In this document: positions 38,301 to 52,314 of the stretch, piece after piece
Layout of the letters: each line of letters begins with the position of its first letter
Position numbering within the stretch: position 1 is the stretch's first letter
From: Hymenolepis diminuta
Lineage: Eukaryota; Platyhelminthes; Cestoda; Cyclophyllidea; Hymenolepididae
Direction: 5' to 3'
Length of the DNA: 64,000 nt
Assembly (NCBI GenBank): GCA_900708905.1
Contig: CAADRB010000007.1
Span: 3,332,550 to 3,396,549 of the forward strand
Made by a program: the position numbers and the translations under genes
The notes under the pieces: generated by a model
What the model was told of the DNA's origin: nothing
Seen by the model: the letters and a program-made list of their open reading frames with translations, nothing else
The model's database searches: none

Positions 38301-40769
38301 TTTAGATTTGAGTTGTACAACATTTCCTTAACAACTACTTCATTACTTCACGTTTCAAAATTTTCGTCTCCCGATGCGTTTGCTGAGTTTAAAGACGAAC
38401 TGTTGTCCCCAACATCCGTTGATTATAGACCTGTTGATTTATTGCTATGGTCAGTCTTGCTACTTCAGTTCCCTTTTTTTCTTACAAAAATTGAGAAAAT
38501 AGAATGGTCTTATCGATATTTGCAGCATGCAACATCTTGCCATAGCAGAACTGATGAAGTTGTGATTTATAATATTTGAAATAGCATATAAAATAAAGAA
38601 ATGTATTGTCTTAATATTACGAAATGAGCTGGTAGCACAAATTCGACAAAGCATAAGTAACGGTTAAGAAGTCAGTTCGGTTGTATTAGAAAAGCAGTAC
38701 CTGAACTATTTGTTAGGTCTAATAAATATATCTGACTCGTTTCAGTTAAATGAGATCTTTTCAACTTATCTTTTTCAAGTGCAATCTCTCACAAAAACGA
38801 AATTCTAAAAATGAATTAATAAATTTTCAACTTATAAGAAGCAGCTGACGGTACTTACTTCTCCTTTCTTGTTTTAAAATCTTTGGTCTTTATTCTTCAG
38901 GTGAAAAAGATTTCATTATTTATTACTCGATTTAATTGAAATATGTTCCGAATAAATTAACTTTTGCTTCTTCTAAACGAACAGAATGGTCGATTTTTTT
39001 TGAAAAATTCATTTAAAATCAATGAAAGATTGTAGTGAAATTAACATCCATTAATTCATTTTGAAAATATTTAGTTTCTTATATTTTCTTAGCATTATAA
39101 TTTCCAGCTAAATACTGGGTATGAATAAAATTTGCAAGTATATTAAAATATACAAAATAGAGTAATAGTTACACGTCTTGGTTCTGTAATATACAGAATA
39201 ACTTTTATTTGTATTGTATTTTCTTTTTATTTATAATGAAAGAATTACAGTTAATTGCTTAGTGAATACAGGGTTACGGGATATTCTATTTCAGGTATGA
39301 AGCGCATATTTCACAATGATGCCGCTAGATTCTTGTTCTGATACCAGCGCCATTGAAAGCTGTAAATCTCACATAAAGTGCGTAGTACAAAGTTCCAAGG
39401 GGCAGTTTCTTTGCAAGAAAAATGGTTGGAGACGTAAATGCTCCGATGGTAAATTGGACGATTTAACAGGTCTATCGCGTCAAAGGTCACTAGAATAAAA
39501 GATACAGACATTGTCTCATTAGCAAGGCAGGCAGAAAGACGTAAATTACTTAGCCGAATGGGTTTAGTTTTAATAATAATTTTCTTGAATTTTAAAAAAT
39601 TTTTTGCCGGTTCTGAAATTTTTTATTTTGCGTTTTATAATACTTTACATCCTTGATTGGAATAATCTAAAGCGCTCATGATTAGACGGAGTATTCGCCT
39701 TTGTATATAGAAGCATAAATGTTTGATTGGATGCCATCAAAACAAAGTTAATGAAGCAGAGTTACCGTTTTGTCTCAGAAATATTAATTCCCACATGTTG
39801 TCTCGAATTCCACCATCATCCTTATCGATGTGTAGGCGCACATCGCTCCCGACAATTTGAAGGTTATTCGTTGCATAAATTATTATCAGTCCGACGATGT
39901 TTTGATTTCCGAAACTCAGATATGTGAAGGTAACTTGTATTCATATATAAGGCCTTTTTTTTGTTTATATGATGTCTTGGAGTATCTGCATTTCTATCTT
40001 ATCCCTTTAAGTATGAGTCAACAGTGACTTTGTAATATCTAGTTGTCATATTTAACCTGGCGACAGAGAGTGGCCTTCCTAGTATTGAAAAAAAGGGTAA
40101 TATTATTGTTATTTTAGAAGAGCCTTGTTTTAAAAAGCGCTTTTTTACATCAAGCCCTAACTTCTGTGCAATACTTTATCATTAAACATCTAAACAGGCA
40201 AAAATTGCAAATAATGAAAATAATAAACTAGAACTTGGGAGAACCATTTCAATTCCAATTTTGTAGGAGATCATTAAAAGCCACCATAGGGTTTAAAACG
40301 TTTACGTAGAAGATAAAAACTTGCAAATTTAGCATAAATTTATCAAACAAACAATCTCTTAAGGAATTAAAGCAGACTATAGATTATGTCGGTGTAGCCA
40401 TTTATAAAGTCTTTATCAATTCAAGGATTCACCAAAAATATTTAGTTGTAGACTACTGATGTGTAGCGTCTATCGTCTGAATTGTATTTTTGGATTAAAT
40501 TGCGTTAAGGTTAGTTCGAAGAGATAATCAAGCGTTCACTATTATTATTACCTGCAGGAATACAAAAATATATACAATTTTTAGTTGTGGAGAGCAAGCG
40601 ACATCGAATAAAAGTAAGTCCAAACGATGAAGGGTATGTAATCGGAAATATACAGGGACCAATGTCATGGATTCAGGTTGTAAAATATTTACTAAATGGG
40701 AATCTCACTTTGCGAAATTCAAATTTCAAGATTCGCTACCTGGACTGCAATAAGTGCATATCTGAGATG
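35361..40769. other. Gene-poor tract, no firm gene
   Basis: AT-rich. It contains a strong pyrimidine run at 37449-37497 (TCCTCTTCCCCTTCTTTTCA and onward). A 60-codon frame at 39316-39498 carries five cysteines (from MMPLDSCSDTS to CKKNGWRRKCSDG) and is GC-richer than its flanks, with an acceptor-like TTCTATTTCAG just before it. I cannot name it and do not call it a gene. Confidence 0.4.
37449..37497. repeat. Polypyrimidine tract
   Basis: About 45 of 49 bases are C or T on the plus strand, a marked run for this AT-rich DNA. No acceptor or gene is associated with it. Confidence 0.7.
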
Positions 40770-40895
40770 TTCAGTGCTATTTAACCGGTATTATTTAATT
40801 AGGAAGAGTCGGTCTTGCCGCTTCATTTTTTTCTTCGTATGGTCGAGAAGACAAAATTTCATTGCATGCAGTTCATCGGTTTACAGTTTTATCAT
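40770..40895 (-). repeat. Dispersed repeat, inverted copy 1
   Basis: The reverse complement aligns over about 110 bases with 60080-60195. The best block is AATGAAGCGGCAAGACCGAC followed by TCTTCCTAATTAAATAATAC, with a few single-base differences, and GAACTGCAT in the flank matches as well. No coding or terminal-repeat structure was recognised; a MITE or fragment of a larger element is possible. Confidence 0.7.
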
Positions 40896-43800
40896 AGTAT
40901 GGTGAGGTAGATAAAATTTTTAAGTTAGCAGAGCTCTATAAGCTGTTCACTCAAGATGAACGGGGTTATGTACAGATATAATTAAGACCAATAAAGTTAT
41001 TTACATTTATCCTGTTTATTCCTTTAGGAAAGATAATTCGCTTGATATTCCAAAACGTAGGTAGAAACACTAACTTTCATCCACTGTTCCACGATAATGT
41101 GAAAGATCTTATGTCCTTTTGGCGTCTTAAATGGGTAACAGCCTACCGAGATTGTGGGAGTTAGTATTTTTTATGAAAATATACAAATGTTTAAACGTAA
41201 GAATGAGTTTTCCGAGAATGCGGAAGATATAACCTCGAGAGAATCACCTAATCTTATTCTGGAACACAAAAATAAAGCTTAATTAAATGGGGTGGGACAG
41301 AGATGAGTACAAAATTTGGGGGCCGATGTTTTCTCTCCTCAGGATGTTAGTCATCAAAGACACAGCAGAAGGCAACTTAAAATTCCGCATGAGCTTTATA
41401 AAGTAATACATTATTGGTATTACTTGATATTCAGCCGAAGCATTGTATCAATGAATATTATATGTTGCTAAACAAACACACAAAAACCCCATCGTTGTTG
41501 AAATACTATATTTCGGTCAGGTCTCAATACTCAACTTTTTCTTACCTTTTGATGCTTTGAGCACTTTTTCAGAATATTTCCTATTTGCATAAGGCACAAA
41601 GGAATGCACTGCTCAATCTATCCGATTTGCGTATGAAATTGCGTGAGAAGGTGGAAGTCAATCTTGAATAATACTTAAAATATGAGTGTCTGATATGGTG
41701 GAATATTATTTAGTGAATTTAGCTAACGTTCAGTTATCTTGCAGAACTTCTGGTCGAAGCAACTCAAACATGTCTGCAAAAAATGTTACTGCAGAAGCCA
41801 AAGAAGTAATTAATTTCAATCCATAAAAGCCGATCAAGAGTAAAATAAGACGCTCTTAAGCAACGTGATCTCTTTGAGTGATTCAAGCTGAGGTAAGTAA
41901 TGGAAGTTTAGAAAGGCTGATCGAAAACGTTTAATTCCACGCTTAATTCAATATCTTTACTATATTCATTTCAGGATATGTGTTATTGGAGCAATATATA
42001 ATTTTTATATAAACAGGAACATTCAAATTTTTTACAATAATTCATTTCAAATATATTACCATTTACTGTCAATAGTTACTTACGTTACGTCCATCCTGAC
42101 TCTTGTCCTCCAATGAAGTTAAAGTATTGATAACTAATAGCACTTTAAAATTTAAGTGAACCCTTTTAACTCTTATAACTGTACAGTCAAAACATCTCGA
42201 ATCTTTTAATTTAGAGCTTAATGCCTTTTGGATTCCTTTAAACGTGCATCAATTAGGAAAACTGCGGTGTACGATCTTTGTAAGTCTATTTAACCAATAA
42301 AATAGTTTCAAATGTAAAATTTTGAAGTAAGCTGTTCATCTTTAAAAATAAGGCTTGCTGCAGGGTGGAAAATAAAATTTAAAGGTTACAATTCTGAAAA
42401 TAAATATGTTTTTTAGAAATAAATTTTTGATCAATGCCTCATGAACATCAAAACCTTCGAAAATGAAATTGTATAAAAGGACCTTGGCTTCGAAAGCGAC
42501 TGGATGATATTTATGGAGAAAAATGAATTAAAATTTTTTTGAGAGTACAACATCGAAGAAGAAGGATCAATCTACTTATGCATTATGAAAAAGTCCATTC
42601 ACAAGTGTTCTTGGTAGATTTTTCTTGCATTCAATATATTTCTATCATCGTTAACCCATTAGATGACTGCCCTCACATACCAGATATCCGGACTAATTCG
42701 TCTCTAATTTGGATGCATACTTTTGTGAGTTGTTCAAGGAATTAATCTAATTAAGCATACCGATTATGCTTTAATAGATGAAATATGATTTTGTTTTAAT
42801 TATTGACTCAGGTTTATAGTTAGCATGCGAATAAAATACAATAGTATTATTTGAAAAATAATGACATTAAGAGTTCCAAAAGCAAGTAAAATAAATGCTC
42901 TTAAAGTGTTCAATAGTTTTTTGTCTAATAACCAGATATAAATAAATCAAATCTATTTTTAGCACCGATACAAATCTGAACCAAATTAACACGCCAAATC
43001 GAGAGAAAACCTAATTCCGTTGACCTATATCCAGCAGGTAACTAGGGGTGATTGTGCCTTAAGTGCACTTCAGTGAGGTTTACTACACTTGTCAGCCTCT
43101 GCTACCTCCTTGCGGCTTTAAGATGATGTTAGTGTGTTTAAATGATATGAAAAACCACAAAATTAAATCAGATAGTCAACAAACTCAAGATTGTACGGAC
43201 GGGAACTCATTGGAATTCCAGGGATTAAATCTTAAATTTCGTTTTTGAAATATTTTGGAATTTTAAAGCAAATCTTACTTTCTATGAGAAAATGAGTAAT
43301 TTAATGCAATCAGAATGGGAATAAAGCAGGACTCTACATTCTAATTTTATTTCTATTATTATAATCCGATTAATGTTACTGATGGTAATATTCAATATAC
43401 TAATCGAACAAATGGATGTATGGCTATAGCACCACCATGAGTGATCTAGAATAAATACAACAATTTCCAATCAGCTGACGTCCACGTAAAGTTAACCCAT
43501 CAAATTGACACACAAATGTCCATTAGAAGCATCGTTTTTCTCATTTAAAAATGACAACTGTTGAAAACAGTAGAGTTGATGAATAAACAGATGAAATGCT
43601 TTCTTTTATAATGTTAAATGAAATAAAAAGTGTTCTATGCAATTATTTATAGTGCTTCTCTATCTTCATATAAAATTCCACTTACAATGGTTGTCAATTT
43701 AATTGCAGATAAATGGGGCGGATACCAGACTCCCGTCACTACCGCTTGTCATTTTATCAACAAATCACATCTATCACAACAACAAATACAGATGTATTTT

Positions 43801-46800
43801 TTACGAAGTAAACATGCATTTCTAATTTTCTGTTTTCTGTTTGTAAACGAAGAAGAAAATAAAATATCTCATTGTAAAGAAAGAAACAAATATTTGTCAC
43901 ACACCGCAGACATTTTTCACTTTACCTTTGCTGATGCATATGTGGTCCTTCATCTATAATTCCACTCAAAGTCATTGTAAATTCACTCTCTATTTCAAGT
44001 GCATAAAAAATTAAATTTGTAGAGCAATAGGAAAGGAATTAAAACAAAATATTTCCGCTTTCTCTTTTGAATGATTGGGAGTCAAAAGCCACTTTCTATA
44101 AACGCAGCTTGCAAATCTTCTCGTGGAATACAAAAAGTGTGTAAAGGAGAAATTGATAATACAACCATTCTTCTTATTGTTTTTGCGCTGAAAGAAGTCT
44201 ACTTTCATATTAATATTTCAACAATATAGTAGAAGGAGAACAATTTCAAGATCAAACATTGAAATTTAAAGACAGAAAAGCATACCAAACACGAAAAAGG
44301 CTCCTTCTAATACCTTTCTACAACACTCTATCCTCCTTCAACCCTTATAGTCCCTCTAGTGAACCCCATTCTGACTAAAGCAATATTTTTACTAACTGGC
44401 TTGGTTTGTTTTTACTTTTGGTGCATTACGCCTAGAGACCTCAATATTTGGCCGGCGACAATGAGCTGGAGAATAATTGAAGATTATCAAAGCCTGAATT
44501 AGCATACTATATCTGATACAACTAATTCAAAAAAGGGTTATCAGTTTTTATTTGCTTTTTTATACTATTTATCGAGCTCACAACATTGCACCTTATAAAA
44601 TAAAGGTTGCTAGGGCTTTTAAATTGTGATCGATATCTCATAGGTCTTTTAACCCTCCTGAGACTTAAGGATTGGTTAGGATGAGAGATTAACTTACAGG
44701 ATGATGCCACTTTTTATAAATGATGACAATCAATTGTATTTAGTTTCATTATTGTATATTACAAATGAATTCCTCTTTATTTAATGTCCGAAGAAGGTAT
44801 GTATCACAATGTGCAGAAGTTCAAATTTTGAGTGGTTGCTTCTATTCTATCTTCATGACCGTGGAGCTTTCGTCTGGAACGTGTTGATATTTTTAGCTTT
44901 GGACAGTTGGAAGCGTTTTAGAGTAAAATCTCATATATTATTCAGTAAAAAGAAACAAATGAATTGGTGATTTAACCAATCACTCGATTTCTCAAAAGGT
45001 CAATAAGGTCGGAATGACTTGCACTCACTTAGGAAACAAAAGTGTAAACTGTTAAATTAAAACTCTTTATGATCTGATTTCACAATAAATTTTCCTAGAC
45101 CTCCTACTGAACTGATTTGTTATTTTTGTATTTAATGTTGAAATTTTCAATGAGTAACTATTTGGAGAATATTTATTTTGCTTCACTATGGTAATACTTA
45201 TACTAATCTTCCACAAAATAAATAAATTTGATTCTCTTGGTGGGTACAGTTAAGCCCAAATTTGCAACTGTTCAAAAAAAAAGATCTACAACATTGTTTC
45301 AGCTTATTTAAAATCCGTTTGATTCGCACTGAAAATAATTCAAAAGCTTCCAGTTCATCGCAGTTTCCATTGCAATTAACTTTTCAAGCCTGCAAAAGGA
45401 ATACTTTTGTATAATTTGTAACATTTTTTGAGCTAACTAAATAAAACTAGGCAGTGCATTGTATCATAGTAAAATATTGGAAACAATTACTTGAGAAAGT
45501 GGGGAAGGAGGAGGTGAAGAGAAGAATTAAGAGAATTTATTAAATTATTAAAAAGTGGTAAAAAGGAAAGTGACAAATAATTGTTTGCAACTAAGTTAAC
45601 GTACTTTTTATTTTCCCACACTATTACCTATCGTTAAATTAAATCTGTGTGACTAATTATTCCTTTACATAAAATATTTCACTAAATTAAAAACTAGATA
45701 TGTTAATATGCTTTCTGTTTAATCAAAATGGCCTCTATTTTGAAGAAATTAGAATAATTAATATTATAGTGAGTATTTATTATTTTTAACTATAGGCAGG
45801 TAACTGAATACAAAAGAATCAACTAAAGAGTAAAAGAGGTAAGAAAGAATATTAGTCGAAAGATTGAAATGCTCAGTAACAATTTTGAGTTCATTTAGCG
45901 CTTTTCTAGAATAATCTGAAATTATTTCGTATATCCGCTTTGAAATTTAAATAGTTAAATTTGTTCCCTAGGTTTTTTAAGATTGTTAGAGAAGACTAAC
46001 CATTCGAATGAGCTTGAGGATACATATTATGTGTCTTCAACTTATCGGTACTCTTTTGACTTTACTTAAAGCGAGCTCGTCTCTTCCATTATGTATTACC
46101 ATTTGGAAAAACTCTTATTAACAGAAGCAATATTTACAGTTAATGAATAATAATATCTAACAAATGCACCGCATTGATGCCTTTCTGTGTGTAACGCTGT
46201 CTTTCTGTCTTTGATAAAACTCACAGTTTTAAAACCTCATATAAGATAAAAACCAATTCTCATTTTGATGGAACTGTCAAAATTCCAAGTGTGCAATGGA
46301 ATTCCTCAATGCTAATACTCATATAATCTAGGAAAAAAAGTACTTTTTTCATCGTGGGAAACTATTGAGATCGAGTAAAACAGTATGATCTTACACGATC
46401 TTAGGCAATTTACATGATCATAAAATAGCAGAGATTGCAGATTAATCAAGGGTTCTGTTCAAGTGATTCAATCATTTGGTTTCTCTTCAGTGTCACATAA
46501 ATGTCTAACTATTGAACCTATCAATACTCCACACCCACGTTTGAATTTAAACCGTCCCAATAAAGTGAAGACGGCAGCCCTTTTTACAATGTATCCTTTT
46601 ATTCTCTTTTCGGATCTGTGCAGTTATAATTAAACTCACTCTTTTAGGCAATATAACAACTAATACCTTGTGAATAATATACCATTAATTGTAGAGTACA
46701 GCATAGAGCGTATTACTTAACAGCTATTGGTATTAAGATCAATAATTACTGCGCTAATTGCCCTTCCATATTAATCCCATCAGCGTAGACTTAACTAATT

Positions 46801-48829
46801 CTATCATATAATTTCTAAAACGTCTGAACTGGATGACAGATTTGGGAGAAGAAATGAAATATGCATTGAGCAGGTACTAAGTACTTAATTTAACTGTCAC
46901 TAGCCAAGAATCATAAATATTTATCGTAAGCCTAGAAAATAAAGTCATGATTATTTCTAGATTAGAGTCCATTTCTCTGACGTTCAGTCTTATTCTAAAA
47001 AAATGACATATAATTAATATATTTTTCATGACCTATGGGAGACGCTTTTTAACTTCAAAAGATTGAGGAACATCCAACCACGTAGAGGGAACAGGGATTA
47101 GTTTTAAAGAAAGTAAGGGTGGTGAAGTGGGGACTTTGGGAATCGGGAAATCCCTATTTTACCCTGGCTCCAGAATCATCAAATCAACTGTTCTTTTAAA
47201 TTTCAATTTCGATGTCTAATCATATCATTATTTTACTTTTTTATCTGGAAAATCCACTTTACAAGATTCCCTTTTGAAATTTATCATTATGTTCATTAAA
47301 TTGAAATTCACATCGGTGATATATTTTTGTTTGGGAGTTTAAAGCTATTAATATAATATTTTCTAAGAAATTGATCACCATATTAGGATCTATTGGTCTT
47401 GAGTTCAACGGTCTTTGCATATCCCAAGTTGCGATTAGCTCAGATTTTTCTATAAAGCATTCATGGCTCAGGCATCAGAAAGTATTTCATCCGAGTATGT
47501 AAATATCTGTTGGCGATTTTCAACTATTGCGTCCTAGGAGTGAGTTTTTGTCTGCATGTTCATACTTCCGCCTTCCACAAGCCATGTGATAGTAGAAGAA
47601 GACATCCAAGTTTACTAATTTTAAAAGATTGGATGGTGGTTCCGCTTCCAGCGTCAAATCTAGTGAGTTAGTAGTTGGTAAACGTTGTGGTATTGCATTT
47701 TAATAGCTTTCATTCATGTAATTTTGCCTCACCCATCCAGCTCTTGTTCGTTTGAGGATTTTTGTAGATATCAGTTATTAGATAATAAGATCTGATTATT
47801 ACTACGATAAACAGAGCTGTTAATCTGAATGTGATAGTAATGACGCGTTTGACTCTCAAATACTGTTTCTAATCCTAATAAATCTGTAAATTGTCGTCGG
47901 TTATCGTTCCAATCTTGATGCAGTATAATCTTGAACCTATGAAAAGAAAACCCCCTTTGAGACTTCTTGTCAATTTGATGAAAACGATCTTAAATTATAC
48001 TGGTTAATGCTACAAATCAGAAAGAGAGAGGTAGTGAGCGTTGAATTGCACATTAAATGAAAGAATGCAAATAAAATACGGAGATGCAATTAACGAAAAG
48101 TACAGCTTCGAGAAATGAAGTTGTGGTTTATGCTTCTCCGTACATTACTTTTACTTCATAATGAAAAATAGTGCTTATTATTAGATTTAATAAATGAAAA
48201 TGACAGAAAGTTTAGGATTCTGAAGAATAAAGTCCTTCTAGGTTATCATCTTTATCACACAACAAGATGGAAAGGATGCAGAATATTTTATGGAGTGGAT
48301 TTATTTTAGGAGAATGAAACCACGAGGAATGAAGGCGAGAGTACTAACAGAGTAATTTTCGGTCAGTCTATAAGCAAAGAAAGGACACAATCAATGCTCA
48401 GTAAAGGATAAAAGGAACAATTTTATGAGGAGAACTGACTTAGCAGGTGTTCACAGCCTCTCTGATCATTTTGCATTTATACTAATGAGTCATCTCGAGC
48501 TATTGAAACCCAACTGAGCGTAAAATATCTAAATAGATCATACAATTTAATTCAAATCAAAACCAAAAAGCTTCATTAGGTCATTAGGGGAAGCACTCGC
48601 ATCCCATGATCTTGGAAATGAGAAGGCATTCTGGGGGCGCTCTTATGAGAAACGCACATGTTTGGGAGGAGTACATATTAATACGACGTTCTATCTTTTA
48701 GCAATCTTGAGAAATATTTCGTCTTAATGACTGAAACTTATGTAAGATAGTTACATCAGCTATATAAATTTTAAAAAAATAATTTTTTACGCTTTCAACC
48801 TCGATTCCGCTACGCTTTGCAATTATTTT
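40896..48829. other. Gene-poor tract, no gene recognised
   Basis: About 7.9 kb of AT-rich DNA. Open stretches without support are 41027-41164 (45 codons after an acceptor-like CCTTTAG), 42539-42745, 43630-43959 (109 codons) and 48561-48720 (SLGEALASHDLGNEKAFWGR). None shows a known domain. Confidence 0.45.
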
Positions 48830-49048
48830 CTATCGACTTCGATAAATGGTTTCATTAAATATCAAACCCCTTATAAAAGTACGTTTAAGCTCGTCTCCAT
48901 GATATATACTCTTAGTAAATTTGTTGCTAACTCTAACGATACATGTTTTCGTTGTTTCATGTAGGTTCGCAGCAAGATTTTCTACAAAATGACAGGCTAC
49001 ATTTAGGCGTATCACATTTGAATATCTATCGCCGTATTTGGGGGACCG
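48830..49048 (-). pseudogene. Relic of a receptor-tyrosine-kinase catalytic and activation-loop exon
   Basis: An open stretch of 72 codons between stops reads, in order, SNVIRLNVACHFVENLAANL, HETTKTCIVRVSNKFTKSIY, HGDELKRTFIRGLIF. The order and spacing fit the HRDLAARN loop, the strand before DFG, and the D-I-Y-x-x-x-Y-x-R activation segment of receptor tyrosine kinases of the ROS, insulin receptor and FGFR kind. The key residues are gone: HRD is replaced by VEN, and DFG by NKF. The stretch between VA and CHF is about ten residues too short. No ATP-binding lobe was found upstream on this strand, and the frame stops where the P+1 loop should continue. It is most likely a decayed exon copy. It lies downstream of the Ig gene on the same strand, but nothing links the two. 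Confidence 0.5.
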
Positions 49049-52000
49049 TTAAGTAAAAAAGTATAAATCATATGTAAAGGCTTTGCCAATCACTTTTGCG
49101 TCAACTATTTGGGCAATAAATCAATGAATATATATATATTTTTACAATCCAAATTTTTAAATCACTATACAAGGTTGATCGGCAAATGCACAAATAGAAT
49201 AGTTTATATAATAGTTCTGGGATGGGTGGGTTACACAAGACGTGAAACAGAGACGTTGAGCATAATCGAAATTCAGTTGAGGGTAGAGAATCTTGATGAA
49301 ATAGGAGCGTTTGATGGTTCAAGTAGATTGCTACATTCAGGAGATTTACCGGTCAGTTGGTTTGTATTCAAATTTTTGGAGATGTCTTTGGCCGTGTAGA
49401 TTCAAGAAGTGGACTCCTATAATATTAACACAAAGGATTTTAAAATCTGAGAAACTTTAATTTAGCCAAAATATATAATATAATAATGCACAATGAAGGT
49501 CAAATTATTTGACAAATTAAAGTACATGTCAAACGCTTATAAGAAAGTACCAAATGAGTTTACGATTTTAAAGAGCCGAATAACAAGTTGCTGAATACTG
49601 AATCATTTGATAAATTAATAACTTTGTTGATGGTGGAAGGTTAAATGGAATCATTTTTTTGAATATTAGGACAAGCAATTGTATTAAACAGATTTTTGGT
49701 AAGCTCAGTTAAAACTAGAATATAAATAAGAACGACCTCAAAGTGAAATAAATTGTATACATTTAAACGATGAATTAATAAAAATTTAAGTATCTCAGAA
49801 ATAATTGTCAATGAAACAGAAATTAATGGAGTTTGCTTTTGCGGTCACAGAAGAAAATTCGAATTTAAAAGCATGCAAGAATTTACGATACTTGAATAAT
49901 AATTCAGCAAAACAAAAAAACTGAATACATAGTATTCCCAAAATTAAATGATTAGTACACCAAATTGTTAGTTGAACTGAAATCCAAGACGTGTCCTAAT
50001 GACTATAGCGAACAAATTTCAAAGAATTTACAATTAATTAACAATAATTTAAGAAGAATAATAATCAAAATCAGATTATTTTCTTCTATACATTTATTTT
50101 ATCGAAAGTTGCGGAGTAATTTGCCATGAATACACCAAGTGATCGACAAGGTTTTCATGTCTATTTGGAAAATTTGGTTATTTAGTTTGAAACTAAAATT
50201 TAAATCCAAAAAAATGAATTGATAAAGATTATAGATAACAATTAAAAATCTAATTAAGCTGACGATAATTATTTGAATAAATGAGTAAAATTCATTACTA
50301 AATATCTCTTGAAATTTGTTACAATTGACGCCTTAGAATGTCTCTTAATTTCAAATGTTCAATTTGTATCCTGCATTAATTGAGGAGATCTATTTTAATT
50401 AATGGCTTAATTGCCATCGTTCGTTTGTTAATTTTTCTATTTTGAAATTTTTAATTATTTAATATGATTTAGAATATAATTGATGCATTCAAATTCTCTG
50501 AGCACGACGTTTTCAATTAAACTGCAAAAGCAAATAGGAAACTGACTGAGCCAAAGCAAAATGACAAGTATACTTGCTGGTCGTCAAGACTTCAATTCTA
50601 CCAGGATAAACCAATTTATTCGTAAGTTGCAGTTTGCCTTGTTAATTGAAAGCATTTTTACAGTTTTTATTAATATTGATATTATTTGCAAATATTTTCT
50701 CAAAACCGGTTATCCTTTTTATGAAGATTTTCATTTTTAAGAGCATTTTAAAGAGGAGAGAATATGAATAAATATTCAATAAAATTCGATATAGTCTATT
50801 GTATTTATCCGAGATTTTTTCATTCGTCAAGGGTAACTGAACGCTGGCAACATCAATTCAGCAACAAATTTGATAAAATTAATTTATTCTGTATAAGTAA
50901 GAAAAAGGATTAAAAAAACAAAATCCGTGGATGAAGGACTGGTATGTAGAAAACAGTCTCAAATGTAATTCGTATATATGATCTTATTTCTATTTATAGC
51001 TTATAATTAAATATTTGTATCAAAATTTTACAAAGGGTGCTTGACGTTCTAAGTGTTGTAGCCATTATTTAATCTGGCATACTTAATTTAATATTCATTC
51101 AGTAAAATGTGTACTTGATAAATCGTTTTTGATGGTTTTATTAGCACTTTTTATCCATTTGGTTTACTTTTCACCTAAATTCCCATCTACTTTAACATAA
51201 ATATTGCTATTTTTTGCCTTTTTCATACTATTAGATTTTTAATAAATAATTTTTTACTGTCACATTGTAAATTTTGTAATTTTTAAAATAGCTTTATAGA
51301 AGTAAATTCAAAAAATAATACTTAATATTAAAACCAATCCAATGGGCTTTCGGGATTATTTTAGTTTCCCATGGTAGTCTATCTTAAAGTCTAGTTAATA
51401 AATTTATTTATATTAAGGGCTTAAGGGAAGACAACTTCTGATGGCGATTAAAATAATGTAATGAATTAAATAAATATGCCAACATTTACTTCTGTGAATA
51501 CCTTTTTTATTTTCCTAATATCACGATGGCTTAGAATATTTCTTATTTAATATCGTTTACCTAAACTCAATATTATTTTACATTTTATGATTTTATTATA
51601 TTTCCGACCTTCATCATTTATCACCACCTTTTTATAATTAAGGTATTAAAATTTTATTTACATCACATGACAATAAAACGGTCCACTAAATTGTCTTGTA
51701 ATAATGAAATATATACAACTGACTGCAGGCAAATATTGAAAAATGAGTCTTTATGACCTTGTATAAAAAATAAATTTAAATATTATGCAATTCAATTTAA
51801 CTAAATTGAAGGAATTAAACTAATCATTTCCGTCCATGTTTTGATATCTATTTCTCATCAAGGTCATTTTAAATAGTGAAAAGGAAGCACTGAAGCTCTT
51901 TTATATTAAAAACACCCATTCACCCATGAATATCTACAAGAAATTAAATATGATTCGAGTAGATTTAATTGGTTGACCATTGCGTTTGGAAAATCTTCTG

Positions 52001-52237
52001 CATGAAAAAGATGCTTTCATATTTTCCGATGCCTTTTAGTGGTTAGAAATTAATTCATTAACTGAGTTTACACAGTTTATTTAAGTTTTATGAGATATAA
52101 AGTGTATGATTAAAAATTAAGTTATGAGAGTTAATGGACTTCTTGTATATGAAAAATACACAAAATAAATAATAAAATTATAGTAATGAAGAAAGAAATG
52201 AACTCAACAGGCGCAGAAATCGATCTAGTTATTGTTT
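49049..52237. other. Very AT-rich tract, no gene recognised
   Basis: The most AT-rich part of the window, with homopolymer runs. A possible minus-strand exon from 49414 down to about 49351 (after TTAATATTATAG, ending before GTAAAT) encodes HFLNLHGQRHLQKFEYKPTD in its only open frame, but has no partner. Nothing else was seen. Confidence 0.4.
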
Positions 52238-52293
52238 TTTATTTAAAATGAAAATCTTAGTTTAAGTTAATACTAATTTAACGTGCTTTTATT
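52238..52293 (-). terminator. Two poly(A) signals of the membrane form of the Ig gene
   Basis: On the minus strand AATAAA occurs at 52293-52288 and again at 52243-52238, about 20 and 70 bases after the TGA stop. This supports the tail exon being the last exon of the gene. Confidence 0.55.
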
Positions 52294-52314
52294 TTAACAT
52301 GAAATTAGAATATG

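Noticed and set aside
41027..41164. 45-codon open stretch after an acceptor-like site (FHPLFHDNVKDLMSFWRLKW)
   Set aside because: It looks somewhat coding-like but has no partner exon, domain or polyadenylation signal close by; one such stretch is expected by chance in 64 kb.
43630..43959. 109-codon open frame on the plus strand
   Set aside because: No recognisable domain or splice partners, and its composition is typical of the surrounding AT-rich DNA.
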